Positions 1-9,830 of a stretch of DNA of 64,000 nt are shown here, one piece after another; position 1 is the first letter of the stretch, and every line of letters starts with the position of its first letter. The DNA is from Elmis aenea (taxonomy: Eukaryota > Arthropoda > Insecta > Coleoptera > Elmidae). The translations under genes were made by a program, and so were the position numbers. The stretch covers positions 12,813,222 to 12,877,221 of the forward strand of contig OX393583.1 of the NCBI GenBank assembly GCA_947652605.1, in the 5' to 3' direction. The notes beneath the pieces were generated by a model that saw only the letters and a program-made list of their open reading frames with translations, did no database searches and was not told the origin of the DNA.

Positions 1-457
1 TATTTTCATCAATTACATTACGGTTGGGTTTATTGTCAAAATTTTTAATCAGTTCCTCGATTTTATCCAAAAGCATATTAAATCCAATTATTACCAATGG
101 TAAAGTCACATATTTTTCACCACCTCTTTCATTATTTATTTTAAAATCGAAATATGTAGAATATTTTTCATGAAGATTTTCTTTTATTATTACATTGGAG
201 TTCTTACTATCTTGTTTTGATGTTTCACCAACTTTTAAATTTTTTTTAGTCTTTCCTTTTTTTCGTTTTTCTGATGTTTTTGTTAACATTTCTGGGGGTG
301 CAGGACTATCATCGCTTTCTAAATCTAAAGGTTCATAAGATTTATCTTTTACACTGTCGTCGTCATCTGTTTCTTCAGTACCGCTAATATGTGTATCATT
401 ATTTGGTTTCCGAAAATATTTAGTTATATTTGAAACTGAATCACCGCTACGTTTCAT
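1..457 (-). CDS. Partial ORF of unknown function, open at the left window edge
   Basis: An open frame of 152 codons starts at an ATG (455-457) and runs without a stop to base 1, so the C-terminus lies outside the window. The N-terminus reads MKRSGDSVSNITKYFRKP, followed by an acidic stretch (ETDDDDSVKD), a lysine-rich stretch (KRKKGKTKKN) and a more hydrophobic stretch (LPLVIIGFNMLLDKIEELI). The ITKYF segment resembles a PCNA-interaction box, and similar short starts occur in some transposase-like proteins, but I do not recognise the family. No intron or repeat is evident inside it. It could be a host gene or the 5' part of a transposon ORF. Confidence 0.45.
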   Translation of the reverse strand, partial: MKRSGDSVSNITKYFRKPNNDTHISGTEETDDDDSVKDKSYEPLDLESDDSPAPPEMLTKTSEKRKKGKTKKNLKVGETSKQDSKNSNVIIKENLHEKYSTYFDFKINNERGGEKYVTLPLVIIGFNMLLDKIEELIKNFDNKPNRNVIDEN

Positions 458-898
458 TTTGCCGGTTATTTAAATAATAAAATTACACAAAACTCACTAA
501 CTAGCTTTTTAGTAAATAATATACCCTTATCGACCGAAGACGAACTAGATAGTAACACCTTTTGCGCTATACAGAGGAGGCTGATGCAATCGTGTTTGTG
601 GGAATCCCCGACTTTTGTTTGTAATTTTACGTCTACCAATTCTTAATTTGTATAGATTATTCTATTGGAAGATAATTTACACAATTTTGTTTTAAATTTT
701 TGGTGTAATTGCAGTAGTTCTTAAAAAGAAAGGTACTAAAATCAGTACTAACTACTGTTAAGATTAAAATGTATAACAATTATATATAAGCGAGTGTACC
801 TATATATAAACTGCTGGTATTTTGACAACTGAAAATATTTTATTACCTATTTAAAAAGCACTTACTTAATTGAAGAAATAGGTATAACATGTATTTAT
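458..898. other. AT-rich intergenic DNA
   Basis: Upstream side of the partial ORF. I see no coding region, RNA gene or clear repeat here. Confidence 0.4.
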
Positions 899-1188
899 TT
901 AACCCTTAACCGCCCAGTAGTGTCCAACGGACACATTCTCAAATTGATTTGCATACAGAATCAAAAGAGTTTATTTTATTGCGAAATCACTTTGTCTGCT
1001 TAGAACATTTCAAAACAAGCATAATTTGTGTCAATTGTTTTAATAAATAATAATGTTTATTACGTGTAATAAAAAAAAAACGTTTTTCTACTTTATTTTA
1101 ATGAAATATTGAAGATTTTGAGATGCGTGTCCATTGGACACTACTGGGCAGTTACGATGCAAAAGCTTACTGGGCGGTTAAGGGTTAA
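899..1188. mobile_element. piggyBac-type MITE with TTAA target duplication
   Basis: Both ends are TTAA (899-902 and 1185-1188). Just inside is a perfect 17-bp terminal inverted repeat, CCCTTAACCGCCCAGTA. A second, subterminal inverted repeat (GTGTCCAACGGACAC on the left, GTGTCCATTGGACAC on the right) is spaced differently at the two ends, as is usual for piggyBac elements. There is no coding capacity. Confidence 0.88.
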
Positions 1189-1233
1189 ATGCAGTAGGTA
1201 CCTATTAAAATTACCTAAATAAACAAAAAATAT

Positions 1234-1378
1234 TCGAGACGAGACGAGATTCTCGGCCTCGAGACGAGATTTTTGTAGTCGAGATATCCTCGAGACGAGA
1301 CAAGGCAAATTTCTCGTCTCGAAAATTCGAGACGAGACGAGACTTGGCTATTTCTCGTCTCGTCTCGTCTCGCGGCAT
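1234..1378. repeat. GAGAC/GTCTC short-repeat block, probable hAT-type end
   Basis: The block is made of CGAGACGAGA units on the left and their complement TCTCGTCTCG on the right, and can fold back on itself. It is followed by CGGCATCACTA, whose complement (TAGTGATGCCG) looks like a hAT terminal repeat. No matching left end or TSD was found. Confidence 0.6.
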
Positions 1379-1665
1379 CACTAGTCTTCATAAAGTAGTT
1401 AAACCCTTAATCGTTGATTTACTTACACAACACAGGTTTAGCGTCTAGAAGTCTAGAGCAATTATTACACAGAAACAATTAACCCAGATAATCCTAAAAC
1501 TATTTATTTTTCATTTATTTTGGTTATCCTTATTAATTAGCTAATTTGAAACACTTTTTATTAAAAAAAAAGTTTGTAAGAATTGTACTTTTTGAAAAAA
1601 ATGCGATCCTTTTAAAAGGACGGTAGGACTTTGGACTACTATAATAAGACATTTACAATATACAA

Positions 1666-2716
1666 TTAACCCTTTCTTTCCCATTGATGCCAAATGGCAT
1701 CACATATGTAATTACAGATTTCTTCAATTTCGAATAAGATTTATACTACAGTGTTCTGCAACAGTTTTCAAAACTCATGATTGATGTCGACACTATAGGT
1801 TGTCAACCGTTACAACGATTGAAATTTACACGATTCCATTGGTTCTTACAGTTCAGCAGTGTCTCTTTTTTTAAATTTTTTCTGAATTCAAAAACAAGGT
1901 AATATTTGCATTTTGCTACGTACAATATTTTTATTATACATGTATATGTTGTAAACAACAGTAATTGGTAGATGCAGAAATTTGTTTATCATTTTTTCGT
2001 GCTACATGGCCGTTTGTTTTCGTGATGCCATTTGGCGTTAATGGGCAATACGGCCAATAAATTTATTATCATCTACTTATTGCAATTTTCAAAACTTTGA
2101 TTATTGATAATTTCTTCACATCAAATCTGGGTATTGTGGGAATAGGTACGGTCAGGGCCAACAGGCTGAAAGGTTACAGTCCAAAAGATGATAAAGATCT
2201 GAAAAAAGAAGGAAGAGGCGCCGTAGATTTTTCCACAAAACCAACAAGTAATATCGTTGCCGTAAAATGGTACGACAACAAATTGGTCCATATGATTTCG
2301 ACTTACAAAGGAATCGAACCACTGCAAACAGTATCTCGATATTCGCAAGTCGACAAAAAACGAATTGAAGTATCACGACCAGACATTGTAAGAGCTTATA
2401 ATCAAAACATGGGAGGTGTCGACTTGAATGACATGTTGGTAGCACTGTACCGAACAAAGATCGGAGTCAAGCGATATTATTTTAGAATTTTCTACCACTT
2501 AATGCTAAAGAAATTAAAAGATTTAAGTAAACAAATTTATTTTTTCTTCCCAATGACTCCATATGGCATCATAACCAAAAAAGTCTCATTTTCGCGGAAA
2601 AACATTGCAGTTGCACAATTTTTTATAAAAAGGTCATCCTTAGTGATAAAATAACTCCCCAAAAAATTTTCATCAAATTTTAATTTTTTCAAAAAATTTG
2701 GGAAAGAAAGGGTTAA
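1666..2716 (+). mobile_element. Internally deleted piggyBac transposon
   Basis: The element is bounded by TTAA at 1666-1669 and 2713-2716, with a perfect 14-bp inverted repeat, CCCTTTCTTTCCCA. Palindromic ATGCC(A/T)(A/T)(A/T)TGGCAT-like motifs lie close to the left end and near 2563. Inside is the C-terminal part of a piggyBac transposase (2097-2654). Most of the N-terminus and the middle are gone, so the copy is non-autonomous. Confidence 0.88.
2097..2654 (+). pseudogene. piggyBac transposase, C-terminal part of DDE domain
   Basis: The 185-residue frame shows family hallmarks in order: DNFFTS, then GTVRANR, EGRGAVDFS, VAVKWYDNKLVHMISTY, a segment ending YNQNMGGVDLNDML, and YRTKIGVKRYYFRIFYHLM. 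In intact members roughly 25 residues separate DNFFTS from GTxRANR; here only eight remain (NLGIVGIG), so an internal deletion is likely. There is no ATG at the start; the frame opens at TTG. It is a fossil lying inside the TTAA-bounded element and would not encode an active transposase. Confidence 0.85.
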
Positions 2717-2760
2717 ACAAAGCATAAGGTAAAAATTTATGATTTATGTATAATTTTAAA

Positions 2761-2967
2761 TTAATATATTGGGTGATAGAACAAAAAGAAATCTTTTACA
2801 TGTAAAGCAATACCGCACTTTATACACTTGCTTTGCACTTTTTTATGACAATGACAAACCCCACATCGTATTTGTTTTTCTTGGTGCACTAGCAAATTGT
2901 CAAGTCTATCATAATTTTGAATGTTCATGCACACTTTTTTGAGATTTAGACGGCCCTCTTTTTCCAG
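2761..2967 (-). pseudogene. piggyBac transposase C-terminal cysteine-rich domain
   Basis: Read on the minus strand, the frame ends in IRCGVCHCHKKVQSKCIKCG followed by IALHVKDFFLFYH and a stop. The C-x2-C ... C-x2-C ... YH spacing is that of the cross-brace zinc finger that ends piggyBac transposases. It lies just outside the element at 1666-2716 and in the opposite orientation, so it belongs to a different piggyBac copy. Confidence 0.7.
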
Positions 2968-3106
2968 ACTTCTTGTATTTTTCTTGTAAGGTTGTGTCTA
3001 TTTGCACCTACAGTAGGTACAAATACTAGGCTATTTGCACCTACAGTAGGTAAGGTACGAATACTTGGCTATTTGCAGTTACTGTATAGGTATATACCGG
3101 TTGGAA

Positions 3107-3279
3107 CTGAGTTCTGGTACAACCTTTTTTCTTTAGTTTTAATTTTACATAAATAAACGTTTACACATAAATGATATGTGTAAATAACCGAAATATTTGA
3201 ACAAATGTACACTAATATCTCACTTCAAGTTTCGCCGGAAATTACCCCAACTTTGTTATTTTAAATGGAACACCCTACA
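3107..3279 (+). repeat. Dispersed repeat R1, copy 1
   Basis: One of four copies in the window of a roughly 190-bp sequence. It runs from a TTTTTCTTTAGTTTT block through TTTCGCCGGAAAT to TTAAATGGAACACCCT. The others are at 20733, 29470 and 51505. Non-coding, probably part of a non-autonomous transposon family. Confidence 0.7.
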
Positions 3280-3375
3280 CAGGCTGTTTCTTAAATACTG
3301 AGAAAAAAATGGGGTGGCAATTTCTTATCGAAAATAAAGGGGGGGGGGGTTATATAACTCTTTTTCCCTTAGACG

Positions 3376-3855
3376 CAGGGTTGTTCCTGCTATTACAATT
3401 GTAATAGATCTATTACAATAAGCATGGAAATATTACGCTATTACAAAAGCAGCAAATCTATTACATTTACAGTTTTCGATTTTTTAACCATGTCCGTTTC
3501 CTATAGAGCAATTTTACGTATAAGAAAATTTGAAATTTGCATTTTAGCGCTCTTTTCGTCACAGTAAAACAATATTTTTGAATGTACCTAGAGTTAGTTT
3601 ATGACTTTATCAGTGGGTGGCGCTTTTAATTATTAGTATTTTTTTACAGTAATCGTCATAACTTTTATTCAAACGGCTAGTAAATGCAATAATTCTATGC
3701 GTACTCTGACAGCGACAGACCTGGAACGTATTATTTATGCATTGCATGTAGATTGTGCCATTTGTATAGTGAAAAAAAATCTATTATATTTTGAAGGAAT
3801 CTATTACAGTTTTCTTCCCTAATCGAAAATCAAAAAATTGAAAAGAACAACCCTG
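3376..3855. mobile_element. hAT-type MITE, TSD CTTAGACG
   Basis: The 11-bp inverted repeat CAGGGTTGTTC is flanked on both sides by the perfect 8-bp duplication CTTAGACG (3368-3375 and 3856-3863). The interior is non-coding and contains several CTATTACA repeats. Confidence 0.88.
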
Positions 3856-4269
3856 CTTAGACGTCTCCTTTCATAGTTACACATCTTAAAGGGAAGCGGT
3901 AAAATTAGGTTTTTATTTTATTTCTCAAATTTGGAGATGTGTAGGAGAATGACATTTGGTAGATGTTTTATACTTATTAAAAGGTTTCCCACAGTAATAT
4001 TTTCAATTATGTCCCATCTTTACAAGGCGCCGAAAAGTGCGACCACTGTTAGTTTTTTAATCGAAACTTTTTAAAGGGTTTAACCATTTTATAATTTTAA
4101 AAAAATCTTTAAAATCTTTGTTTATTTAGAAACTTCTTTATTCTTTAAATTTTATTACAAAACCTACAGTTTTTAAGTAAAAAATAAAATAAGTGAACAT
4201 AAACTATTAAATATTTTAAAATAAAAGGATTCATTTTGGTGGTTACCATGGTTTGTGTATGTTCATATT

Positions 4270-4654
4270 CAGTGCCGGCTTAACCATATAGCAAAAGTAG
4301 CAAATGCTACGGGCCCGCGTTTCTGGAGGCCCCGCGCCTAGAGCAGAAAATGTTTAGCTTGTAAAATTTCGGTTTAAATATTATTTTATTTAAATCCAAC
4401 CTTTTTTCGACATAAGCGTATAAAAAAAGAGTTAAGGAACATGATGGTACAAGATCTTCTAAATAACGTCACCTTAATGAACATTGAATGTAATTTATTT
4501 AGAGAAATTGAATTGTATAGTGTTATCTATAAATTTGCTCACATTAAATCGAGAAAAGTTTGTAATTGTAAAAGTTGTTTTATTTTATTATACAAAACCT
4601 AGGGCCTCTTGGTAACATTTGCTACAAGCCCCGCGCTGGCTTAATCCGGCACTG
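4270..4654. mobile_element. hAT-type MITE, TSD TTCATATT
   Basis: The ends are CAGTGCCGGCTTAA on the left and the complement of CAGTGCCGGATTAAG on the right, with a perfect 8-bp duplication TTCATATT (4262-4269 and 4655-4662). Non-coding. Its ends resemble those of the element at 47974-49937. Confidence 0.88.
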
Positions 4655-5147
4655 TTCATATTGAGTACCTAGAATTGACGGGTGTTTTCGTGTTATCATC
4701 AAATGATGTTGAATTATACGGTTGGGATACTTGTCTTTTAAAGACACCTGGCTGCTAATGAATTACCGTTAACAAGACCCTAAACGAAATACATATCGCA
4801 CATCTTAACATTTGTGTAATTCATTTTAAAGAACAAGAGTTTACAACATGAAAACACCCGTCAGCATAAATGACAGCAAATAACACCAGAATGCTGTGTA
4901 TATAGTTCTTAAAAAATATGGATTTTTAGTGGCATAACAGTGGAAATTGTGCTGATTAACTGTTCTGGTTGACAGTTCATAGAAATTGTTTTGAATTTTC
5001 AAAGGCTTCTACCGATATTTTAGGTAAAATACTAGCAAATAATCATAAGAAACAAAATATGTAACTTCAAAAATATATTTAGATATAAAACATTCTTAAT
5101 AACTTTTGAAGATAATTAAATTTTCTACAAGAAAATGTAAAAATATA

Positions 5148-5233
5148 TAGGGTGTTCGGTGTTCCATTAAAAAAAAAATTACTTATGTGCGTTTAAAGTT
5201 TAGCGAAATGGACAGAGTATAACGAACACCCTG
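5148..5233. mobile_element. Short mariner-like MITE
   Basis: An 86-bp unit with inverted ends AGGGTGTTCG and CGAACACCCT, flanked by TA on both sides. Many CAGGGTG-ended elements occur in this window; this is the smallest. Confidence 0.5.
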
Positions 5234-5697
5234 TACATTATTTTAAAAATGTAACTAGTCAACAATCACTATGACACTATTGTCTAATAAATCACCAGAG
5301 TAAATTGCTCTGGTGTTGTTATGTTAATAAATATAAATATTTTTATAAACTATAAAGGTCTGCATCTGTCAAGATTTTCAAAAAAAAACGTCAATAACTC
5401 AAAGACGGTTCATTTTAGACATAAATAACCTATATTTTTGAAAGAGAATTTAATTTTACATCCAAAAAATACAAAATATACAGGGTGTTCCATATAAAAA
5501 AACAATGTTTGGTATCAGAGCGCAAAAACAAAACACTGTAGTGTATAGTTATAGTTGAAAATAATTTTAGGTTATGTAGTAAATGATTACAAACAACTTT
5601 TATATTTAACATTTTTTAATATTATTACTAATATGTAGTAATAACAGAGCTATCGAATAATTCGTCTTGGCTGGGACATCCTGTATATCATTTAAAT

Positions 5698-5921
5698 CAG
5701 CGGTGGGCAAATTTTTTTTGAAAAGGGTCAGTTTGCGCAAATAGTGACTAAAAGGGCCGCACTAAAAAAAAATTATTATGTGTAAGTTGGGAGCGACAAA
5801 AAATTAAGGTATAAAAAAGCTATACACATATTATAGACGATTTTACTAATAAAATAATTCACGGAGGGCCGCATGTAAAGCTACAAAGGGCCGCATGCGG
5901 CCCGCGGTTTGCCCACCGCTG
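5698..5921. mobile_element. hAT-type MITE, TSD ATTTAAAT
   Basis: The inverted repeat CAGCGGTGGGCAAA is flanked by the perfect 8-bp duplication ATTTAAAT (5690-5697 and 5922-5929). The interior contains GGGCCGC motifs near the right end, as is common for this hAT subgroup. It sits directly next to the decayed zinc-finger tail. Confidence 0.9.
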
Positions 5922-5934
5922 ATTTAAATGGTCT

Positions 5935-6518
5935 CTTACCACTGCAAGTACTCATATGAATGATGTAGGTAATTATATTTAAAACATTCCTCACAAATTA
6001 CACACTTAAATGATTTTTGACCAGTGTAAGTCTTCATATAATCATTTATCTTACGCCCATCAGCCATCAACAAAACATTTATTACAAATTTCACATTTAA
6101 ATGGCTTTTCACAAGTGTGAGTGCTTACATCAGTATTACGGGTATTATTATTATATGTAAAACATTTTTCACAAATTTCACATGCAAACGGTTTTTCACC
6201 AGTGAGTATTCTCATGTGAACATGAACACGAACAGTCATGTACAATGATTAGCAAAAAATCCCACAAATGTCACATCTATACAACTTTTCATCAGTGTGT
6301 GATCTCCTATAAACATTTAAATACACTTATCAGCAAAACATTTCTCACACATTTTACATTTAAATTGTTTTTTTCACCAGTGTGAGTGCTCATATGAATA
6401 TCAAAAGTATTGTCATATTTGAAACATTTGTCACAATTAAATAATTTTTCGACTGTATTCTCATATAAGCACTAAGATGGTTTTTGATACTATGATACTA
6501 AATCATCTCCAACAATTG
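5935..6518 (-). pseudogene. Decayed zinc-finger tail downstream of the 6519-8018 gene
   Basis: About six C2H2 units continue the array of the upstream gene on the same strand but are broken by frameshifts and stops. Readable pieces include GEKPFACEICEKCF, CEKPFKCEICNKCFVDG and, nearest the end, KSFKCVICEECF. The first unit, LKCDNCW, is in the frame one base off from the end of the upstream ORF. The array was therefore once longer and was cut by a frameshift. Best explained as neutral decay after truncation. Confidence 0.8.
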
Positions 6519-8018
6519 TCACATTTTAGTGTTTTTTAGACTATTGTGTGTTTTCATATGAGCCAATTGATTACTCTTAAAAGCAAAATGTTTCTCACAA
6601 ATTTTACATTTATATGGTTTTTCACCAGTATGAGTCCTCATATGAACATTTAATTGACTCATTTGACTAAAATATTTCCCACAAACATCACATTTATATG
6701 GTTTTTCACCAGTATGAGTCCTCATATGAAGTTTTAAAAGACGATTATTAATAAAACATCTGTCACAAACATCACATTTAAATGGTCGCTCACCAGTGTG
6801 TGTTCTCATATGACTTTTAAGGTTTTCATTTTGTCTAAAACATTTTCCGCAAGTATGGCATATAAACGGTTTTTCACCAGTATGAGTCCTCATATGAACA
6901 GATCGTCTCCGCTTGTCAGCAAAACATTTCTCACAAATTTCACACTTAAATGGTTTTTCACCAGTGTGAGTTCTCATATGAGACTTCAGGGTAACATTTT
7001 GTCCAAAACTATTTCCACAGGTATGGCATTTATAACGTTTTTCACCAGTGTGAGTCCTCATATGAACATTAAAATTACGATTATTAGTAAAACATTTGTC
7101 ACAAATATCACATTTAAATGGTCTCTCACCAGTGTGAGTCCTCATATGAATTTTAAGGTTATCATTATGTTTAAAACATTTATCACAAATTTTACACTTA
7201 TATGATTTTATACCAGTGTGAGTTCTCATATGAACATTTAAGTTACGCTTATCAGCAAAACGTTTTTCACAGATTTCACATTCAAATGGTTTTTCACCAG
7301 TGTGAGTCCTCATATGAATTTTACGTGCAAAATTATCGTTAAAACGTTTTTCACAAACGTCACATTTAAATGGTTTCTCACCAGTGTGAGTTCTCATATG
7401 AAGTTTCATATAACGATGAGCAAAACGTTTCTGACAAATTTCACATTCAAATGGTTTTTCATCAGTATGTGTACTCATATGAACACTGAGCTGTATACGG
7501 ATACCGAAACACTTTTTACAAAAGTCACATTTAAAAGGTTTACTAGTGTGCGTCTTCATATGATTACTGAGAAGGCTACTGCCACTGAAACACTTCTGAC
7601 ACATATCACATTTATAAAGTTGTTTACTGGTGTGACCTTTTAACAGGAAATTGTGATTGCTTGATAACAATTCCAAATTTTCACAACCTTCACTGCAATT
7701 AACGAACTCTATTTCTTTATAGTCAGTACTTGCATTATTTTTATAATCTGTAGAGTTACTGACGTTTTCGTCCTGAGTGTTTTCACATTGTGTTTCAATA
7801 AGTGTAAAAACTTCGCTTTTTACATCAAATTCTTCTTGTTCTAGTTTTATTCGCTGGTTAATAGTTTCGTACATCAAACGTTTTTCACTTGGCAACTCAT
7901 CTTTAGCTGGTTCTTGTTTAATTTGTCTGTTATTTGTTTCATCATCTTCACACACTTCCGTCTTTATGTGTTCTCCATTACTAAGCACAACTATAGTATT
8001 ATCTTCTGAGTGCATCAT
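6519..8018 (-). CDS. C2H2 zinc-finger protein, subfamily A, 13 fingers
   Basis: A 499-residue, single-exon protein starting at ATGATG (8013-8018). Residues 1-135 form an acidic N-terminal module with four psi-K-x-E sumoylation-type motifs: IKTE (18-21), IKQEP (33-37), IKLE (57-60) and VKSE (66-69). Residues 137-495 hold 13 tandem C2H2 fingers joined by THTGEKPF/Y linkers. Finger 3 (CEICQKRFAHRYMKLH) has one residue fewer than normal between Cys2 and His1. The likely role is sequence-specific DNA binding in the nucleus, probably repression; the target is unknown. The final residues (NSLKNTKM) arise from a one-base frameshift that replaces what was LKCDNC, so the native array was longer (see 5935-6518). 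Paralogs lie at 13743 and 18897. The N-terminus is not a ZAD, KRAB or BTB domain that I can recognise. Confidence 0.9.
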   Translation of the reverse strand: MMHSEDNTIVVLSNGEHIKTEVCEDDETNNRQIKQEPAKDELPSEKRLMYETINQRIKLEQEEFDVKSEVFTLIETQCENTQDENVSNSTDYKNNASTDYKEIEFVNCSEGCENLELLSSNHNFLLKGHTSKQLYKCDMCQKCFSGSSLLSNHMKTHTSKPFKCDFCKKCFGIRIQLSVHMSTHTDEKPFECEICQKRFAHRYMKLHMRTHTGEKPFKCDVCEKRFNDNFARKIHMRTHTGEKPFECEICEKRFADKRNLNVHMRTHTGIKSYKCKICDKCFKHNDNLKIHMRTHTGERPFKCDICDKCFTNNRNFNVHMRTHTGEKRYKCHTCGNSFGQNVTLKSHMRTHTGEKPFKCEICEKCFADKRRRSVHMRTHTGEKPFICHTCGKCFRQNENLKSHMRTHTGERPFKCDVCDRCFINNRLLKLHMRTHTGEKPYKCDVCGKYFSQMSQLNVHMRTHTGEKPYKCKICEKHFAFKSNQLAHMKTHNSLKNTKM

Positions 8019-8090
8019 ATTAATCTTGATAGTTATAGATTAATGTATCACAAATTACAAATACATATAATATTTAACTGTTATTTCTTT

Positions 8091-8122
8091 AAACGAATAC
8101 ACTTTTCGAATACTTTAATTAG
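8091..8122 (-). promoter_or_regulatory. Upstream block conserved in subfamily A, copy 1
   Basis: AAACGAATACACTTTTCGAA plus CTTTAATTAG, 73 bp upstream of the ATG. Nearly the same block precedes the two paralogs at 15117 and 20101, within about 200 bp of recognisable upstream similarity. It may be promoter or 5' UTR carried along in the gene duplications. Confidence 0.4.
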
Positions 8123-8289
8123 GAGAGCGAGTAATATTCAGCGATCAACTAACCAAACAACCTTACGTGGAGATTGAACTACTGTGGGTTATAAAACCTT
8201 CCGTCACAATCTCTGTGCATAGAACACAATTTATAGCCGAAGATTATTTGTCGAAAAATATCAGAACGTGGACACCGTCATCACGTCTT

Positions 8290-8381
8290 GGGCCTTGTTT
8301 CTCGAAACTTACAAGCCTTGTAATACAAGTCCATAGCTTAGCTACACGTGTAGTTTTTGTAAATTTCGAGAAACAGGGCCC
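8290..8381. mobile_element. Short GGGCC-ended MITE
   Basis: About 92 bp with inverted ends GGGCCTTGTTTCTCGAAA and the complement of GGGCCCTGTTTCTCGAAA. The target duplication is not clear. Confidence 0.6.
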
Positions 8382-8459
8382 TAGTCAATTGTATTTCGGA
8401 TATTTTCATGTCAAATATAAGTGCTACAATCACAAATTAATACCGTGTTTAAAAAATAA

Positions 8460-8741
8460 AGCCTTAACCGACCTTAACCTAACCATCATTTGGTCAGTAA
8501 TAGAGGGTCAGGTTAAAGGTTGGTTAAAGCTTTTTTTTTTATATAAGTAATGAAAATGAAGGCAATAGGTTAATTTATTTAAAAAAAGGCTTTTAACGAC
8601 ATTTAACCTGATTTTTCTAATTTGCACTCATAACCATGACGGTGTTTACAACCTGAATATTATCAAAAAAGCTTTAACCGACCTATAATCTGACCGTCAT
8701 TCGTTTGGTCAGTAGAGGGTCAGTTTAAAAGTGGTTAAAGC
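8460..8741. repeat. Two copies of a small inverted repeat around TTTGGTCAGTA
   Basis: Two roughly 70-bp units (8460-8530 and 8671-8741). Each runs from GCYTTAACCGACC through TTTGGTCAGTA to GGTTAAAGC and is self-complementary at its ends. A third copy is at 32782. They look like small palindromic transposons. No gene is visible between 8400 and 9000. Confidence 0.55.
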
Positions 8742-9041
8742 TTTTTTTTTTAGTAAGTGATGAAAAAGTAGGTTTAGCAGTTTTAACTGAGGGGATGGGG
8801 GTTGAAATTTAGACTTTCCTAAGAACGTTGATCGTTGAGTAACGGTAAATGAATTTACAGGTTATAATTACGTTGCTGAAACAGACGGATGTTTTTAGGT
8901 AGCGCAGTAATAAACCCTTTGGACTAATTTTGGTTTCAGCGTCATAGTGAACGTCCAGTTCTAAGTTAAATCTCTATCTATCTCTATCTAATTCTAAAGC
9001 CTTTGTATACCCTTTCGGGTGTAAGGCTAGCGTGTGCCGTG

Positions 9042-9497
9042 TCATGTCCTTGGCTTCCTCCTATACGTCTCTTTCCACTCCCCTCTATTTTGCTCTATCC
9101 GTCTTACTTCACTCCACTCAATGTCCCTCTTAATGGCCGCATTTCTTACTTCTTCACTCCACGTTTTCCTCGGTTTACTTTTGGCTTTCTTTTTATAGGT
9201 ACGTGCTTCGAAAACTCTTCTTACAGTCTTGTCCTCTCCCATTCGCATGACATGCCCTAGCCATCTCAGCTGTCCTTCTTCTATTGTGTTTAATAACGGG
9301 TTCAGTACTAGGTTGCCTCTAATTTCGGTGCTTCTTATTTTGTCTAATCTTATTTTTCTGTATACTTTTCTGAGGAACCTCATTTCTGTACTTTAAATTT
9401 TTGTTTTTGTTTTTGTGTTAATGCCCATGTTTCAGAACCAAATGTCAAGATCGGCGTGGTCACTCTTTTAAATATTTCAGTTTTTGTTTGTTTTGGT
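9042..9497 (-). pseudogene. RTE-type LINE, C-terminal end of ORF (part 2)
   Basis: The minus strand reads TPILTFGSETW, then LRKVYRKIRLDKIRSTEIRG and QLRWLGHVMRMGEDKTVRR, with a GRPR-like KSKPRKTW segment. These are typical of the region after the reverse transcriptase in RTE-type endonuclease/RT proteins. A stop and frameshift near 9390 break it. It continues upstream at 11469-11640, from which it is separated by the insertion at 9498-11468. Confidence 0.75.
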
Positions 9498-9830
9498 CTT
9501 ACATCATTATAAACTACATGGATAACACAACACCATAGGAATATAGTTCAGACAATGTTGCCGACATGTACAACGTGCCTTCTTAAACCTATCTCTTTCT
9601 ATATCATGTGGGCCCTATATGCGCTATCTTTGTTTTGGACCCGGGCCCGCTGTCATCGTAGCGCAACCGTGATAATAACTGTAACGTACTTCCTACCAAG
9701 CCTATTCTAGCGATTGACGCGTGAATGACTTTTAGAATTTTTTGCTATTTAAATCGTCGTTTAATTGAATCAATTGATTCTAATAAGCGGTGTTTACTGT
9801 ACTTCAATAAACCTTACTAAGTCTGATGTA

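Noticed and set aside
2121..2725. Minus-strand frames opposite the piggyBac fragment
   Set aside because: Antisense shadows; only the plus strand shows piggyBac motifs.
6798..7643. Plus-strand frames opposite the zinc-finger arrays (also at 13833, 23092, 23584, 30763, 34090, 40056)
   Set aside because: They are the antisense of repeated finger and linker codons, which leave the other strand open. The sense strand has the conserved domain pattern.
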